Positions 23,036-32,836 of a DNA stretch of 57,153 nt are shown one piece after another; positions within the stretch are counted from its first letter, which is position 1; every line of letters starts with the position of its first letter. Source of the stretch: Bacteroidota bacterium (GTDB lineage Bacteria > Bacteroidota > Bacteroidia > Flavobacteriales > Flavobacteriaceae); assembly GCA_018829465.1 (NCBI GenBank), contig JAHJTN010000004.1:1-57153 (forward strand), written 5' to 3'. The translations under genes and the position numbers were made by a program. The notes beneath the pieces were generated by a model. That model ran no database searches and had not been told where the DNA came from. It worked only from the letters and a program-made list of their open reading frames with translations.

Positions 23036-26000
23036 ATGGAAAAACTCATTTCATATTTTATAAAGTATCCCGTTGCGGTAAATGTCTTTATTCTCTTTTT
23101 CCTGATTTTCGGAACGCTCGGTTTCATGTCTATGCGGTCGTCCTTTTTCCCGTTGATAGACTCCCGCATCATTACCATCAATGTGGCATTTCCGGGTGCG
23201 TCGCCCCAAGAAGTAGAAGAGGGTGTCATTCTCAAAATTGAAGACAACCTCAAAGGTTTGGTGGGTTTGGAAAGAGTCACTTCCGTGTCCAGAGAAAACT
23301 CGGGTACCATCACCATCGAAATCTTCAAAGGTGAAAATGTAGATGTGATTTTGCAGGAAGTAAAAAACGCAGTTGACAGGGTGCCATCGTATCCGGTTGG
23401 TATGGAGCCTCTAGTGGTGGCCAAGCAAGAAACCGTCAGGCAGACCATTAGTTTTGCCGTAAGCGGCGAAGGGGTAGATTTGGCCGTACTCAAACAAATC
23501 ACCCGACAGATTGAAAACGACATGCGTGCCATGGAGGGCATTTCTCAAGTCGAAATTACAGGCTATCCGGATGAGGAAATTGAAGTAGCCGTTCGCGAAT
23601 CAGATTTGCTGGCTTACAACCTCACCTTTCAGGAAGTAGCTCAGGCAGTTTCACAGAACAATATTCTCATTACCGGTGGAAATATCAAAACCTCTGCCGA
23701 AGAATATTTGATCCGGGCCAACAACAGGGCCTATTATGCTGATGAAATACTCAACACGGTTGTGCGTGCCGACGCATCGGGACGAACTGTTACCCTTGAG
23801 GATGTTGCGGTAGTCAGAAATCGCTTTGCAGAAACACCCAATGCCAGTTATTTTAACGGTAACATTTCCGTCAACGTAAGCATTAGCAACACCAATGAAG
23901 AAGACCTCATTTCAACGGCAGAAATCGTCAGAAATTACGTGTCAGAATTCAACCAGAAATACAACAATGTTCGCGTCGATATCGTGAACGATTCGTCTAT
24001 TACGCTGAATCAAAGAACGCAACTGCTCCTAGAAAATGCTGCTATGGGCATCGCCTTAGTGCTTTTGTTTCTCGCAGTATTTCTCAACATTCGTTTGGCT
24101 TTTTGGGTTGCAGTAGGTATTCCGCTTTCCTTTTTCGGTATGTTTATTTTTGCCAATCAATTAGATATTACCATCAATTTATTGTCTCTTTTCGGAATGA
24201 TAGTCGTCATCGGTATTTTGGTGGATGACGGCATCGTGGTTGCCGAAAATATCTATCAGCACTACGAACGCGGTAAATCACGCGTACGAGCTGCTATAGA
24301 CGGTACACTTGAGGTAATTCCGCCTATCGTTTCGGCTATTCTCACAACCGTATTGGCCTTTAGTATCTTTATATTTATTGATGGCCGTATCGGTGATTTT
24401 TTTGGGGAAGTTTCAAAAGTAGTCATCATCACCTTGCTCATTTCACTCATTGAGGCTTTATTGATTTTACCGGCACACATGGCACATTCCAAAGCCATGC
24501 TAAAAGACGATGGCAAACCCAAAAAAGGGATGGCATTGTTTTTTGAAAAAATAAAATTCATCAATAAAGGTGGCGATTGGTTGATGAACAAAATGCGCGA
24601 CAAGTTTTATACCCCGTCTATTACTTGGGTAATGAACCACAAGTTTATATTTTTTGCTTCTTTTGCCGCAATGCTCATACTCACTATTGCTTCCATGCAA
24701 GGTGGTATTATTGGTCAGTCGCTCTTTCCGCGCATTGCCAGCGACAGAATCAGTGTCACACTTGCCATGCCCGAGGGTACCTCAGCCAGAACAACCGACT
24801 CAATCATCAGCATGATCGAAGAAAAAGCTTGGTCTGTGAACCAAGGGTTGACAGAAAAGCAAACAGGAAACAAACCGGTCATCGAAAACATCATCAAACG
24901 TGTGGGACCGGGGTCGGCCAATGCCAGCCTCACCATCAACCTGTTGCCCGGAGAAGAACGCGATTTGGAATCTTTCGTGATAACCAACGCCGTACGCGAT
25001 GCCGTAGGCCCTGTTTACGGTGTAGAAAACCTCACTTTTGGCTTTGGCGGTAACTTTGGTGGAAGCCCTATTTCTATTTCCTTATTGGGAAGTGACATAG
25101 AGCAACTCAAGGCTGCCAAAGTAGAACTCAAGGCAGCCATGAAAGAAAACCCCAAACTCAAAGACGTGGTGGACAACGACCCGTCCGGTATCAAAGAAAT
25201 TAGGATCAAACTCAATGAAAGTGCCTATTTGCTAGGGCTCAATTACCAATCTGTGATGGCACAGGTACGTAACGGATTTTTCGGTTTTCAAGCGCAACGC
25301 CTCCAACGCGGCCAAGATGAAATTCGCGTTTGGGTGCGGTATGACAGAGAAAATAGATCTACCATCAACGACCTCGATGAAATGCGCATCGTCACACCTA
25401 CGGGCGACAGAGTGCCTTTCAAAGAAATTGGAGAATACGAAATTGTGAGAGGTGAGGTCGCCATTAACCACTTAGACAACAGAAGGGAAATACAATTGAA
25501 TGCAGACCTGGAAAACCCGAATTCGAGTTCCTCCGATATTATGAATGACATCAGAGACAATATAGTACCGGCAATTTTGCAAAGGCATCCTTCGGTAACG
25601 GCCTCTTTTGAAGGTCAAAATAGAGAAGCCAATAAGATTCAGAATTCGGCAAAACAAATTGCCCCAATTGTTTTTTTCTTGATTTTTGTGGTGATTGCTT
25701 TCACCTTCCGATCTTTGAGTCAACCCATTATACTGTTTATGCTCGTGCCTTTTAGCGTCATTGCAGTGGCATGGGGTCATTATTTCAGCGGTTTTCCGGT
25801 CAATATGATTTCATGGCTTGGCATCATCGCACTAGTAGGTATCATGGTCAATGACGGATTGGTATTGATAGACAAGTTTAACTCCATGCTGCGCGACGGC
25901 ATGCCTTTCGAACAAGCTGTTATAGAAGCAGGCAAGAGCCGTTTTAGAGCCATATTCCTAACATCGGTTACTACCATAGCCGGAATGGCGCCCCTACTGT

Positions 26001-26233
26001 TGGAGGAAAGCCGCCAAGCGCAATTTCTAAAACCCATGGCCATTTCCATTTCCTATGGTATTGGATTGGCTACGTTCCTGACCCTTTTCTTACTGCCTGT
26101 GTTTTTAGCAGCCAACAACAATTTGAAAAGATTTATTCACTGGTTGGTCACCGGCGAAAAAATAGCACCCGAAGCATTGGAAAATGCAATTATTGAACTT
26201 AAAGCTGAACAAGAAGCAGATGAAATTCATTAA
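23036..26233 (+). CDS. RND-family inner-membrane efflux pump
   Basis: A 1065-residue protein of the AcrB/MexB superfamily. It starts MEKLISYFIKYPVAVNVFIL and has two repeats of one plus five membrane helices with two large periplasmic loops each. The proton-relay region in helix 4 reads GILVDDGIVVAENIYQHYERG, containing the paired Asp of RND pumps, and the second repeat reads GIMVNDGLVLIDKFNSM. It exports hydrophobic compounds driven by proton motive force. Substrates cannot be told, but the MarR control suggests drug or phenolic compounds. Confidence 0.93.
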   Translation: MEKLISYFIKYPVAVNVFILFFLIFGTLGFMSMRSSFFPLIDSRIITINVAFPGASPQEVEEGVILKIEDNLKGLVGLERVTSVSRENSGTITIEIFKGENVDVILQEVKNAVDRVPSYPVGMEPLVVAKQETVRQTISFAVSGEGVDLAVLKQITRQIENDMRAMEGISQVEITGYPDEEIEVAVRESDLLAYNLTFQEVAQAVSQNNILITGGNIKTSAEEYLIRANNRAYYADEILNTVVRADASGRTVTLEDVAVVRNRFAETPNASYFNGNISVNVSISNTNEEDLISTAEIVRNYVSEFNQKYNNVRVDIVNDSSITLNQRTQLLLENAAMGIALVLLFLAVFLNIRLAFWVAVGIPLSFFGMFIFANQLDITINLLSLFGMIVVIGILVDDGIVVAENIYQHYERGKSRVRAAIDGTLEVIPPIVSAILTTVLAFSIFIFIDGRIGDFFGEVSKVVIITLLISLIEALLILPAHMAHSKAMLKDDGKPKKGMALFFEKIKFINKGGDWLMNKMRDKFYTPSITWVMNHKFIFFASFAAMLILTIASMQGGIIGQSLFPRIASDRISVTLAMPEGTSARTTDSIISMIEEKAWSVNQGLTEKQTGNKPVIENIIKRVGPGSANASLTINLLPGEERDLESFVITNAVRDAVGPVYGVENLTFGFGGNFGGSPISISLLGSDIEQLKAAKVELKAAMKENPKLKDVVDNDPSGIKEIRIKLNESAYLLGLNYQSVMAQVRNGFFGFQAQRLQRGQDEIRVWVRYDRENRSTINDLDEMRIVTPTGDRVPFKEIGEYEIVRGEVAINHLDNRREIQLNADLENPNSSSSDIMNDIRDNIVPAILQRHPSVTASFEGQNREANKIQNSAKQIAPIVFFLIFVVIAFTFRSLSQPIILFMLVPFSVIAVAWGHYFSGFPVNMISWLGIIALVGIMVNDGLVLIDKFNSMLRDGMPFEQAVIEAGKSRFRAIFLTSVTTIAGMAPLLLEESRQAQFLKPMAISISYGIGLATFLTLFLLPVFLAANNNLKRFIHWLVTGEKIAPEALENAIIELKAEQEADEIH

Positions 26234-27539
26234 AAAAATAAGCATCATAGTTTTGTTACTGTCAAACGTCAGTTTGTTTGCACAAGCCATTCTTTCTAAA
26301 GAAGAAGCCATCGACATAACTTTGGAAAATAATTATGGCGTACAAGTAGCCAGAAACAATGTGGAAATAGCTGATCAAAATGCGAGTTTGCTCAACTCAG
26401 GCTATTTGCCAACAGTTGTAGCTACTACTTCTACTACCTACGACCGTGACAACAAAAACGTGGCAACTTTCAGTAATGGGACTAATACCGTTTTGATTAA
26501 TGCCGAATCGAGAAGATACAACGCCAACGGAACCATCAATTTTACACTTTTTGATGGCTTCGGTCGGATGTACAACTACCGCCGCTTAAAAGAAACTTAC
26601 AGCCTGTCCGAATTGCAAGCAAGGCAAACCATAGAGCAAACCATTTTTCAATTGATGACCGGATATTTTGATGTGGCAAGGCTCAAACAAACCGCTATGA
26701 CGGCTTTGCAATCTGTTCAAATTTCGAAAAACAGGTTGGTGAGGGCTCGATATTTGTACGAATTTGGTCAAAATACCCAATTGGACATCCTTAATGCCCA
26801 AGTTGATGTCAACAATGACAGCATCGCGTATTTGAATACACAGCAACAATATCTCAACGCCAAACGCGATTTGAATTTTGTTATGGGGCGCGAGGTTCGC
26901 GTAGATTTTGACGTGGATACTACGGTCACTTTTTTACCGCCGCTCAACCTCGAATTGCTCATAGAAGAAGCCAAGAAAAATAACGTCACCATAAAACAAG
27001 CTGAGAGCAACATCAAAATCAGGGAATACGACTTAAAAGTAAATAGGGCGACTTTTCTGCCCACGCTCGACCTTTCGGGTACTTACGATTGGGGTGAATT
27101 TCAGAACAATGCTTCTGCTTTCTTGTCGTCGCAGGAGACCTACGGATTTAACGGGACAGCCACACTCCGTTGGAGTTTGTTTGACGGCCCGTCCATCAAC
27201 AGAGTCAAAACGGCTAAAATTGCGATAGAAAGCGAAGCCATTCTCAAGAAACAGGCTGAACAACAGATTATCAGAGATGTAACCAACGCTTTTGAAATTT
27301 ATCAAAACCAATTGTATGTGTTGCAAACGCAAGAGCAAAACCTGTTGACAAACAAACGCAACTTTGAACGAACCGAAGAGCAATTTAAGTTGGGTCAAAT
27401 CACTTCCATCGATTTTCGTACCGCGCAAATCAATCTTATCAATGCGCGGGTGAATAGGGATACGGCAAAATTTGACGCCAAATTGGCGGAAATCAATCTC
27501 TTGCAATTGTCAGGAAAATTATTGGACGTCGAATTTTAG
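26220..27539 (+). CDS. TolC-family outer-membrane efflux channel
   Basis: A 439-residue protein starting MKFIKKISIIVLLLSNVSLF, with a signal peptide ending near SLFAQA. The two repeated halves show the TolC helical pattern: LSKEEAIDITLENNYGVQVARNNVEIA at the start, SLSELQARQTIEQTIFQLM, and later KKQAEQQIIRDVTNAFEIY. The ATG at 26220 overlaps the pump stop by 14 bp and gives a proper signal peptide, unlike the in-frame start at 26184. It completes the tripartite pump. Confidence 0.9.
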   Translation: MKFIKKISIIVLLLSNVSLFAQAILSKEEAIDITLENNYGVQVARNNVEIADQNASLLNSGYLPTVVATTSTTYDRDNKNVATFSNGTNTVLINAESRRYNANGTINFTLFDGFGRMYNYRRLKETYSLSELQARQTIEQTIFQLMTGYFDVARLKQTAMTALQSVQISKNRLVRARYLYEFGQNTQLDILNAQVDVNNDSIAYLNTQQQYLNAKRDLNFVMGREVRVDFDVDTTVTFLPPLNLELLIEEAKKNNVTIKQAESNIKIREYDLKVNRATFLPTLDLSGTYDWGEFQNNASAFLSSQETYGFNGTATLRWSLFDGPSINRVKTAKIAIESEAILKKQAEQQIIRDVTNAFEIYQNQLYVLQTQEQNLLTNKRNFERTEEQFKLGQITSIDFRTAQINLINARVNRDTAKFDAKLAEINLLQLSGKLLDVEF

Positions 27540-27541
27540 AG

Positions 27542-27558
27542 CCTTTTTTCTGAAAAGG
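27542..27558 (+). terminator. Possible weak terminator of the efflux operon
   Basis: CCTTTT-ttctg-AAAAGG, three bases after the tolC-like stop, is followed by ATTTTAG. The stem is AT-rich and short, so the call is weak. The convergent ettA gene ends 60 bp further on. Confidence 0.3.
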
Positions 27559-27617
27559 ATTTTAGATACGTCTGTTTCCTTAATTCCGCAGTTTACAAAG
27601 CGAGTTCTGATGATGTG

Positions 27618-29309
27618 CTACCGCACCAATTTTTTGTATTTGATGCGTTTTGGAATCAAATCGCCACCCAATCGTTTCTTCTTGTTTTCTTCATAATCGG
27701 AAAACGAACCTTCAAAGAAATACACTTCAGAATTGCCTTCAAAAGCGAGAATATGTGTACAAATCCTGTCTAGAAACCAGCGGTCGTGAGAGATGACAAC
27801 GGCACAACCAGCAAAGTTTTCCAAACCTTCCTCCAACGCCCGCAGCGTGTTGATGTCGAGGTCGTTGGTTGGCTCGTCGAGCAGCAACACGTTGCCTTCT
27901 TCCTTGAGTGTCATGGCGAGGTGCAAGCGGTTGCGCTCACCTCCCGAAAGCGTACTGACTTTTTTGTTTTGATCGCTCCCTGAAAAATTGAACCGACTCA
28001 GATAGGCACGCGAATTGACCATCTTGCCACCCATCATCACCAATTCCTGACCCTCTGAGAAATTTTCCCAAATACTTTTTTCCGGATTGATATTCGAATG
28101 GTTTTGATCTACATAAGCCAACTTCACTGTTTCGCCTACTATAAATTCACCTTTGTCGGGTTTTTCTTCATGCATAATCATGCGAAAGATGGTGGTTTTC
28201 CCAGCGCCGTTAGGGCCTATTATTCCTACGATGCCCGCTTGTGGAAGCGAAAAATTTAAGTTTTCATACAACAATTTATCGGCATATCCCTTGGACACAC
28301 CTTTTGCCTCAATAACATTGGTGCCCAACCTTGGTCCATTTGGAATATAAATTTCCAGTTTTTCCTCAGTTTGTTTTTGGTCTTGGTTGAGCAGTTTGTC
28401 GTAGTTGCTCAAACGCGCTTTTTGCTTTGCTTGACGGCCTTTGGGTGCCATGCGAACCCATTCCAATTCTCTTTCTAAAGTTTTTTGGCGTTTTGAAGCG
28501 GTTTTTTCTTCCTGCGCCAAGCGTTTAGATTTTTGATCGAGCCAGGAAGAGTAGTTTCCTTTCCAGGGGATGCCTTCACCGCGATCGAGCTCTAAAATCC
28601 ATCCGGCCACGTTGTCCAGAAAATAACGGTCGTGGGTGACAGCAATCACAGTGCCTTTATATTGTGACAAATGGTGTTCCAGCCAATGCACAGATTCGGC
28701 ATCGAGGTGGTTGGTGGGTTCGTCAAGCAACAAAACATCGGGTTCTTGCAATAGTAAACGGCAAAGCGCCACACGTCTTTTTTCGCCACCCGAGAGTATC
28801 CCAATTTTCATATCGGCATCGGGTGTGCGCAGGGCGTCCATGGCAACTTCAAGTTTATTGTCGAGTTCCCATGCGTTGGCTGCATCAATTTTATCTTGCA
28901 AGACTGCCTGTCTGGCCATCAGTTTGTCCATTTTGTCTGGGTCGGAATAGACTTCTTCCAGTCCAAATTGGTCATTGATGGCGTTGTATTCGTCAAGTAT
29001 GGCAACCGTTTCGGCCACACCTTCTTTCACGATGTCCAGCACGGTTTTGTCCGGGTCTAGTTGCGGCTCTTGGGGCAGATAGCCCACAGTATAACCGGGT
29101 GAAAAGACCACATCGCCCCGGAAATTTTTCTCCTCGCCGGCTATGATTTTGAGCAGGGTGGATTTACCCGATCCGTTGAGTCCGAGAATGCCGATTTTGG
29201 CACCGTAGAAGAAACTGAGGTAGATGTTGTTCAGAACGGGCTTGTTGGCGCCGGTGTAGGTTTTTGAAACCCCCGACATGGAAAAAATTACTTTTTTGTC
29301 GTCAGACAT
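27618..29309 (-). CDS. ettA: Energy-dependent translational throttle EttA (ABC-F)
   Basis: A 563-residue protein with two ABC cassettes: Walker A GLNGSGKST (about 43-51) and GPNGAGKTT (about 343-351), signatures LSGGEKRR and LSGGERNR, and Walker B strands LLLDEPTNHLD and LLLDEPTNDLD. There is no transmembrane domain, and the arm and inter-domain linker (KRQKTLERELEWVRMAPKGRQAKQ) and the end (RLGGDLIPKRIKYKKL) are those of EttA. It binds the ribosomal E site and gates elongation by ATP/ADP ratio. Length fits the family (about 555). Confidence 0.93.
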   Translation of the reverse strand: MSDDKKVIFSMSGVSKTYTGANKPVLNNIYLSFFYGAKIGILGLNGSGKSTLLKIIAGEEKNFRGDVVFSPGYTVGYLPQEPQLDPDKTVLDIVKEGVAETVAILDEYNAINDQFGLEEVYSDPDKMDKLMARQAVLQDKIDAANAWELDNKLEVAMDALRTPDADMKIGILSGGEKRRVALCRLLLQEPDVLLLDEPTNHLDAESVHWLEHHLSQYKGTVIAVTHDRYFLDNVAGWILELDRGEGIPWKGNYSSWLDQKSKRLAQEEKTASKRQKTLERELEWVRMAPKGRQAKQKARLSNYDKLLNQDQKQTEEKLEIYIPNGPRLGTNVIEAKGVSKGYADKLLYENLNFSLPQAGIVGIIGPNGAGKTTIFRMIMHEEKPDKGEFIVGETVKLAYVDQNHSNINPEKSIWENFSEGQELVMMGGKMVNSRAYLSRFNFSGSDQNKKVSTLSGGERNRLHLAMTLKEEGNVLLLDEPTNDLDINTLRALEEGLENFAGCAVVISHDRWFLDRICTHILAFEGNSEVYFFEGSFSDYEENKKKRLGGDLIPKRIKYKKLVR

Positions 29310-29327
29310 AGTACTGGATTTTTAGGT

Positions 29328-29335
29328 CAAAGATA
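29328..29335 (-). promoter_or_regulatory. -7 element of ettA
   Basis: On the minus strand TATCTTTG fits TAnnTTTG and ends 18 bp before the ATG at 29309. No clear TTTG is found at -33. Confidence 0.5.
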
Positions 29336-29439
29336 AGGGCTTGGTGATAGCCGAGCTACGTTAATTAAAGAACAAATGTATTAAAATGATTCAAGACGGA
29401 ATGGTCTGTTCGTTCGGTATTCAACCTTTGTGATGATAA

Positions 29440-30087
29440 TTAAGGTGCTTTTGGGCATTGGTTATTGTAGTAGTCAATTACAGCCTGAAGGCCTTCATCG
29501 TCATTAAATGCTTTTTGCTTTATCTTTTTTAGTAAAGAAGGGCAATCATGAATGTATTCCTCAATAAAATTGATGAAGTTTTTTGACCTTATGGAAGGGT
29601 TAATAATTTTATGTACAAACATGTCATCGCCTTTAGCTAAATAAAACAGGGCATATTCGCCCATTGATCCTCCATAAAAACTAGCAGGCATGCCTCCAAA
29701 CCCACCTCCAAACCCGCCACCACCACCAACTCTAACAAAAGAAAAGAGTTTCAAGTTTCCGTTTCGCTCAATTTCTAAAAGCATAATCTTGGTACGGTTA
29801 TCATTTTCTTCAATAATTTTATATACGTGTGGTAACATGGTGCCTTCTGAATGCAAGTACAAGGTGTCGAGGGTGGTGTAATCAAATATTATATTTTCAC
29901 TGCCGTCTTCGGGATGGAAATCGATGTGCTCATTAGATTTTTTGACACGAGCTTTACCAAAATAGCGTTCGCCTTTTCGGGTGAGGATGGTTACTGTGTC
30001 TTTTTTGAGGTCGCGCAAATCCCTAAACTGTGCGCTTGATGGTGCATAAAACACAGTGCACAGAACGATTAGTATAAATTTTTTCAT
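29440..30087 (-). CDS. Secreted protein of unknown function
   Basis: A 215-residue protein with a signal peptide (MKKFILIVLCTVFYAPSSA). The mature part begins with a beta-rich region (DTVTILTRKGERYFGKARVKKSNEHIDF). A glycine-rich segment around residues 119-134 (VGGGGGFGGGFGGMPASF) separates it from a helical C-terminus with two Cys (HDCPSLLKKIKQ and YNNQCPK). The Bacteroidota 'DYTTLDTLYLH' style suggests a surface-exposed or periplasmic domain. No family is recognised. Confidence 0.65.
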   Translation of the reverse strand: MKKFILIVLCTVFYAPSSAQFRDLRDLKKDTVTILTRKGERYFGKARVKKSNEHIDFHPEDGSENIIFDYTTLDTLYLHSEGTMLPHVYKIIEENDNRTKIMLLEIERNGNLKLFSFVRVGGGGGFGGGFGGMPASFYGGSMGEYALFYLAKGDDMFVHKIINPSIRSKNFINFIEEYIHDCPSLLKKIKQKAFNDDEGLQAVIDYYNNQCPKAP

Positions 30088-30130
30088 AAGTGAAATTATT
30101 TAAAAAAATCAAGACAAAATTCTAAAGCCT

Positions 30131-30298
30131 CTATTTCCGTATCCCGTTAAATACCCAAGCAATAACCCAAAATGCAATACCGCTGAGCAAAGGTGGGAGT
30201 ATGATTTTGTCGCCTTTGAGCGCGCCGAGATAAATCATAATCGCACCGATGATAAAGGTGAAGAGTGCGCCGAGTGTAAGTATGGTTTGTTTGTTCAT
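30131..30298 (-). CDS. Small two-TM membrane protein
   Basis: A 55-residue ORF starting MNKQTILTLGALFTFIIGAI. Two hydrophobic segments (about 6-25 and 34-52) flank a short polar loop LKGDKIILPP, and the protein ends in basic residues (NGIRK). It resembles many small uncharacterised membrane proteins of Bacteroidota that stand alone. An ORF in another frame of this region (30147-30332) is a shadow. Confidence 0.65.
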   Translation of the reverse strand: MNKQTILTLGALFTFIIGAIMIYLGALKGDKIILPPLLSGIAFWVIAWVFNGIRK

Positions 30299-30365
30299 GG
30301 TGAAGGTTTTTTGTTTCTTCCAAATGTAACAAATTTGAAAGAATTAAAAAATTGATTCATACGGC

Positions 30366-31454
30366 TTATCGCATCATTTTTATGTCGGTTTCACCGATGG
30401 TGCGATACGTTTTCATCACATCGGCAGTCATGCAGGCGTGAACGGGTAGCACATAGAGCAAATCACCAATGTTGATTTGGTCGATATATTTCTTGGACAT
30501 ATGCACGACACCGTGCTCCTGAGATAGGTTTTTAACATACACATCCGGCAAAACTGCTCCCCAACCATTTGCTGTTTTTTCGACCACACGTCCGTAGATT
30601 ACTCCATGGTGTTGTGTTTGCAGCCTGTCTTTAGAAAAATGGACGCCACCGCCATACACGATGACTTCTTCCCTTTCCGGATGCAAGGCCACCACAGGGC
30701 ACGCCATGGCTAAGGCAATTTGAGGCGTTTCACATGCGCCTATGGCGGCTTGTGTAAGGTCGTAAAACACAAAATTTCCGGGACGTATTTCATCAACACC
30801 GACAAATTTGTCGCACAAGCTACAAGCGGGTGTGTCGCCCAATGAATTGACAATATGCGGATACCTGTCTTTAAAATGGTTTTTTAAACCGGACAAAAGT
30901 TGCAAACTTTCTCGGTGAATCTTATCGACACATGCACGGTCTCTGCACGAGTAAGTATGGCCCGAATGTGCCAAAAATCCGCACCACTCAAGGTTTGGCA
31001 AAGTGTCTGCAAACGATGCCAACTTTTCCAATAGTTTGATATTGTTAGGCTGTATGCCTGTTCGGTGTGCGCCTGTGTCTATCTTGATAAAAAAACCCAC
31101 ATGATGCGTGAGTTTTTCTGCTAAAAAAGCCAGGCTTTCTAAAGATTCGACCAGTAGGTTTAAGCGGATTTTTGATGCCAGACGGTTGATGGTGTCAATT
31201 TCCAAAACATTCACCGGAAAAGCGATGGTGATGTCTTCCCATTCCTGAGAAAAATAGTCGGCCATGGAAACGGAAGAAACCGTAATTTTTTGAACGCCTG
31301 CTTCCCGAAACCATCGACCAATTTCCAGCGATTGGTGTGTTTTAAAGTGAGGTCTGAAAACCAAGTTGTGTTTGCGGGCTTTGGCCGCCATCTGTTGTAT
31401 GTTGGTTTTACATTTTTCGGCGTCTAAAAGTAGCGTGGGCTTGGTTATTTTCAT
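30366..31454 (-). CDS. D-threonine aldolase / D-serine dehydratase-like PLP enzyme
   Basis: A 362-residue fold-III PLP protein. The PLP lysine lies in NLVFRPHFKTHQS (about residue 38). The barrel continues with FFIKIDTGAHRTGI and LAHSGHTYS. The C-terminal beta domain carries the metal-binding pair typical of the DSD1/D-TA family: HGVVHMSKKYI and PVHACMTADV. The enzyme acts on a D-3-hydroxy amino acid and needs divalent metal. Exact substrate is not readable. Confidence 0.85.
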   Translation of the reverse strand: MKITKPTLLLDAEKCKTNIQQMAAKARKHNLVFRPHFKTHQSLEIGRWFREAGVQKITVSSVSMADYFSQEWEDITIAFPVNVLEIDTINRLASKIRLNLLVESLESLAFLAEKLTHHVGFFIKIDTGAHRTGIQPNNIKLLEKLASFADTLPNLEWCGFLAHSGHTYSCRDRACVDKIHRESLQLLSGLKNHFKDRYPHIVNSLGDTPACSLCDKFVGVDEIRPGNFVFYDLTQAAIGACETPQIALAMACPVVALHPEREEVIVYGGGVHFSKDRLQTQHHGVIYGRVVEKTANGWGAVLPDVYVKNLSQEHGVVHMSKKYIDQINIGDLLYVLPVHACMTADVMKTYRTIGETDIKMMR

Positions 31455-31470
31455 CTGTTTATGTTATTTA

Positions 31471-31530
31471 TTTCGACTTCGCTCAATACAAGTGTTTTTA
31501 TCGGTCATGCTTCGACTGCGCTCAGCACAG
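31471..31530. repeat. REP-like TTCGAC/CGCTCA element
   Basis: Two imperfect copies of the motif TTCGACT(T/G)CGCTCA (near 31472 and 31511) occur in tandem. This motif is common in intergenic DNA of Bacteroidota, and a related palindrome occurs at 8116-8219. Confidence 0.6.
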
Positions 31531-31532
31531 GA

Positions 31533-31589
31533 ATGGAACACCCTAATTAATCATCCGCCTGTATGCAAAATTTTACATGGGTGTTTCAT
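31533..31589. repeat. 57-bp palindromic element, copy 1
   Basis: The ends ATGGAACACCC (31533-31543) and GGGTGTTTCAT (31579-31589) are inverted repeats with one mismatch. The interior (TAATTAATCAT and TGCAAAATTTTACAT) is shared with copy 2 at 40126-40183. It is not coding. It could be a MITE-like or REP-type mobile unit. Confidence 0.7.
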
Positions 31590-31595
31590 AATAAA

Positions 31596-32831
31596 TTACT
31601 GAAAACGAATGGATTGTGCAGGTAGGATGCGCGCCACGATAAAAGAAGGCACCACCATCATCAAGAAACATAAAATGAGAGTCCCCAAATTGAGCATCAA
31701 CCAATGCGTAAGACTCAAATAAACTGGTGCTTGGTCAACGTAATAATTTGTCGGATCCAGTTTTATCAAACCCCATTTTGCCTGAAGGCCAATCAGCAAC
31801 AAACCGATAAGATTTCCAATAAGCAAGCCAATACCGATTAGGTAAGTAGCATTCATCAAAAAAATACGTCGGATGCTTTGGTTGGTGCTTCCCAACGACT
31901 TAAACAAGCCAATCATAGGCGTGCGTTCTAAAATCAAAACCAGCAAAGCCGTAATCATGTTAATGCCGGCCACCAAAATCATGATGCCGAGAACCAAAAA
32001 AATATTGAAATCAAAAAGGGATAGCCATTCAAAAATAGCGTAATACGCTTCTGCAACAGTTTGGGTGTCTAAAGTGGAAGGCGTATTTTGGTAAACTTGA
32101 TTTCCAATAGCCGCCAATTGGTCAAAATCGTCTATAAAAACTTCAAAATGACCAATTTGATCTGCATTCCATTTGTTGATGCGTTGGATGTGGCGGATAT
32201 CTGCAAAGAGATACGACTCGTCAAATTCTCTAAAGCCCGAATCAAATATTCCCGCAACTTCAAACACGCGCAAGTTGGGTGTTTGGTCTGTTTCGTCTTT
32301 GAGAAAATAGGTGCTGATTCGGCTGCCCACTTCCAATCGGAGACGATCTGCCAAGTATTTTGAGATAAGAATTTTTTCGTTTAACGCACCGGAAAAATCG
32401 GGCAACTCGCCCGCGATGAGGTACTCGGAAATTTGAGACCAATCAAAATCGCTTCCAATTCCTTTGACGACCACACCCTCAAAAGCATCTTCCATACGAA
32501 TGATGCCGGCCTTGTTAGCCACAGCCTGTATGTGACGCACACTTTGAACTGTTTTAAAATCGGGGTAGAAGGGTTGCTGTTTGCTTATGGGAAACAGCGA
32601 TATTTTGGATTGGTTGTTGTCGTAGTTCGAAATTTGAATGTGCCCATGGAAAGCCACCACCTTTTCGCGTATCTTTTTTTGCAAGCCTATGCCGGTGGCT
32701 ACAGCCACAAGCATCACGACCATACCAATAGCTACAGCGGCTATCGCAATTTTTATTATTGGTGCCGATATACTATCTTTATAGTCTCTTTTAGACAACA
32801 ATCTTTTGACTACAAACCACTCAAAATTCAA
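31596..32831 (-). CDS. LolC/LolE-like ABC transporter permease
   Basis: A 411-residue FtsX/MacB-type permease: one N-terminal membrane helix (APIIKIAIAAVAIGMVVMLVAVA), a large periplasmic domain (about 45-265) and three C-terminal helices (ILVAGINMITALLVLILERTPMIGLFKSLG, and so on). ERTPMIGLFKSLGSTNQSIRRIFL is the coupling-helix pattern of lipoprotein-releasing permeases. The start codon is TTG; an in-frame TAA lies just upstream. It is probably one half of the lipoprotein-release machine; the ATPase is elsewhere. Confidence 0.85.
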   Translation of the reverse strand: MNFEWFVVKRLLSKRDYKDSISAPIIKIAIAAVAIGMVVMLVAVATGIGLQKKIREKVVAFHGHIQISNYDNNQSKISLFPISKQQPFYPDFKTVQSVRHIQAVANKAGIIRMEDAFEGVVVKGIGSDFDWSQISEYLIAGELPDFSGALNEKILISKYLADRLRLEVGSRISTYFLKDETDQTPNLRVFEVAGIFDSGFREFDESYLFADIRHIQRINKWNADQIGHFEVFIDDFDQLAAIGNQVYQNTPSTLDTQTVAEAYYAIFEWLSLFDFNIFLVLGIMILVAGINMITALLVLILERTPMIGLFKSLGSTNQSIRRIFLMNATYLIGIGLLIGNLIGLLLIGLQAKWGLIKLDPTNYYVDQAPVYLSLTHWLMLNLGTLILCFLMMVVPSFIVARILPAQSIRFQ

Positions 32832-32836
32832 CTTGT